The notes below the pieces were generated by a model that was not told where the DNA came from, searched no databases, and saw nothing but the letters and a program-made list of their open reading frames with translations. DNA of 64,000 nucleotides from Paenibacillus phocaeensis (GTDB taxonomy: Bacteria > Bacillota > Bacilli > Paenibacillales > Paenibacillaceae): positions 176,783-240,782 of the forward strand of contig NZ_FCOQ01000018.1 of assembly GCF_900021165.1 (NCBI RefSeq), in the 5' to 3' direction. Positions 63,656 through 64,000 of this stretch are shown piece after piece. The first letter of the stretch is position 1. Every line of letters starts with the position of its first letter. A program made the translations under genes and the position numbers.

Positions 63656-64000
63656 CTGAGGACTTCCTCGACATCATCCATCTGAATCACCAGGCGCTGG
63701 ATGTCGTCCGCATCGCCGCAGCGGGCGGCGATTTGCGGAAGACGAATGCCGAGAACCCGCCGGGATTGCACCGGCACCGGATATGACGGATCCAGCTCCA
63801 AGCCGCCGGATGGGGGAAGCGGTTCTTTGGGGCGCACCAGGTCTTCCAGCAGGACGGATACGCCGGGCAGATCCCCGAAGTCTTCAGCTGTGAAGGGTTC
63901 AAACGGGCCGGACACCGGAAGGTATAAAGTCTTCGACCAATCCAGCTCCCCGGCCCGGGTATCGACAATCAACTGCAGCGGACGGGTGGAATCCGTGTAA
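63652..64000 (-). CDS. C-terminal end of an unrecognised gene (5' end outside window)
   Basis: The minus-strand frame is open from the window edge to a TAG at 63652-63654, giving about 115 residues. Readable text includes [45 protein letters not shown] and [35 protein letters not shown] do not recognise the family. Its stop codon shares the bases CTAG with the stop of the oxalate decarboxylase on the other strand, so the two genes are tail-to-tail with no room for a terminator. Confidence 0.5.
   Translation of the reverse strand, partial: YTDSTRPLQLIVDTRAGELDWSKTLYLPVSGPFEPFTAEDFGDLPGVSVLLEDLVRPKEPLPPSGGLELDPSYPVPVQSRRVLGIRLPQIAARCGDADDIQRLVIQMDDVEEVLS

Overview
The window looks like the chromosome of a spore-forming, GC-moderate Bacillota of the Paenibacillus type. 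It holds an intact sporulation sigma-K gene, many lipoprotein solute-binding proteins with two-permease (CUT1) sugar importers lacking their own ATPase, YesM/YesN-like two-component genes and a high density of glycoside hydrolases. No rRNA, tRNA, phage, transposase or CRISPR array was seen. Genes start on strong GGAGG-type ribosome sites, and several starts are TTG or GTG. Family calls, residue equivalences and operator matches are from memory of the families; nothing was searched.

Layout. 1-6106: end of a large glycosidase-like protein, a GH94 disaccharide phosphorylase, a GH88 unsaturated glucuronyl hydrolase and a secreted beta-propeller protein resembling ulvan/rhamnose-glucuronate lyases, which together suggest acidic polysaccharide breakdown. 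6169-11567: a variant SRAP protein, a bacitracin-type ABC exporter with its two-component system (noticeably AT-richer), and sigK. 11661-26233: a LacI-controlled locus with importer, GH3 beta-glucosidase and a 1120-residue GH94 enzyme of the 1,2-beta-oligoglucan phosphorylase type, plus an esterase, a metallophosphoesterase, a GlpT-like antiporter and a serine hydrolase. It reads as a pathway for taking up and stripping decorated beta-1,2-glucans. 26365-28233: a YtrA-type GntR/ABC module with a clear operator.

28425-56419: three cassettes, each with an ABC importer and a GH172 (DUF2961) enzyme. The first also has a GH32-like enzyme, a LacI repressor and a divergent ROK fructokinase; the second has a YesM/YesN-type pair; the third has a classical GH32 and a PfkB fructokinase. 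An unassigned (alpha/alpha)6 glycosidase and an AraC regulator lie between the second and third. The set suggests use of fructofuranosides, possibly difructose anhydrides. 56819-64000: a luciferase-like monooxygenase, an aldo/keto reductase, a GH27 alpha-galactosidase, a GH43 enzyme under a XylR-like operator, an oxalate decarboxylase with a changed lid, and the end of an unknown gene.

Several non-coding repeat families lie between genes: a modular forward-forward-reverse-reverse element seen at five places, a 327-bp direct repeat of that family flanking a 2.5-kb segment, a hairpin element with 17-bp arms present three times, and a 206-bp MITE-like element with 13-bp inverted ends and one decayed relative.
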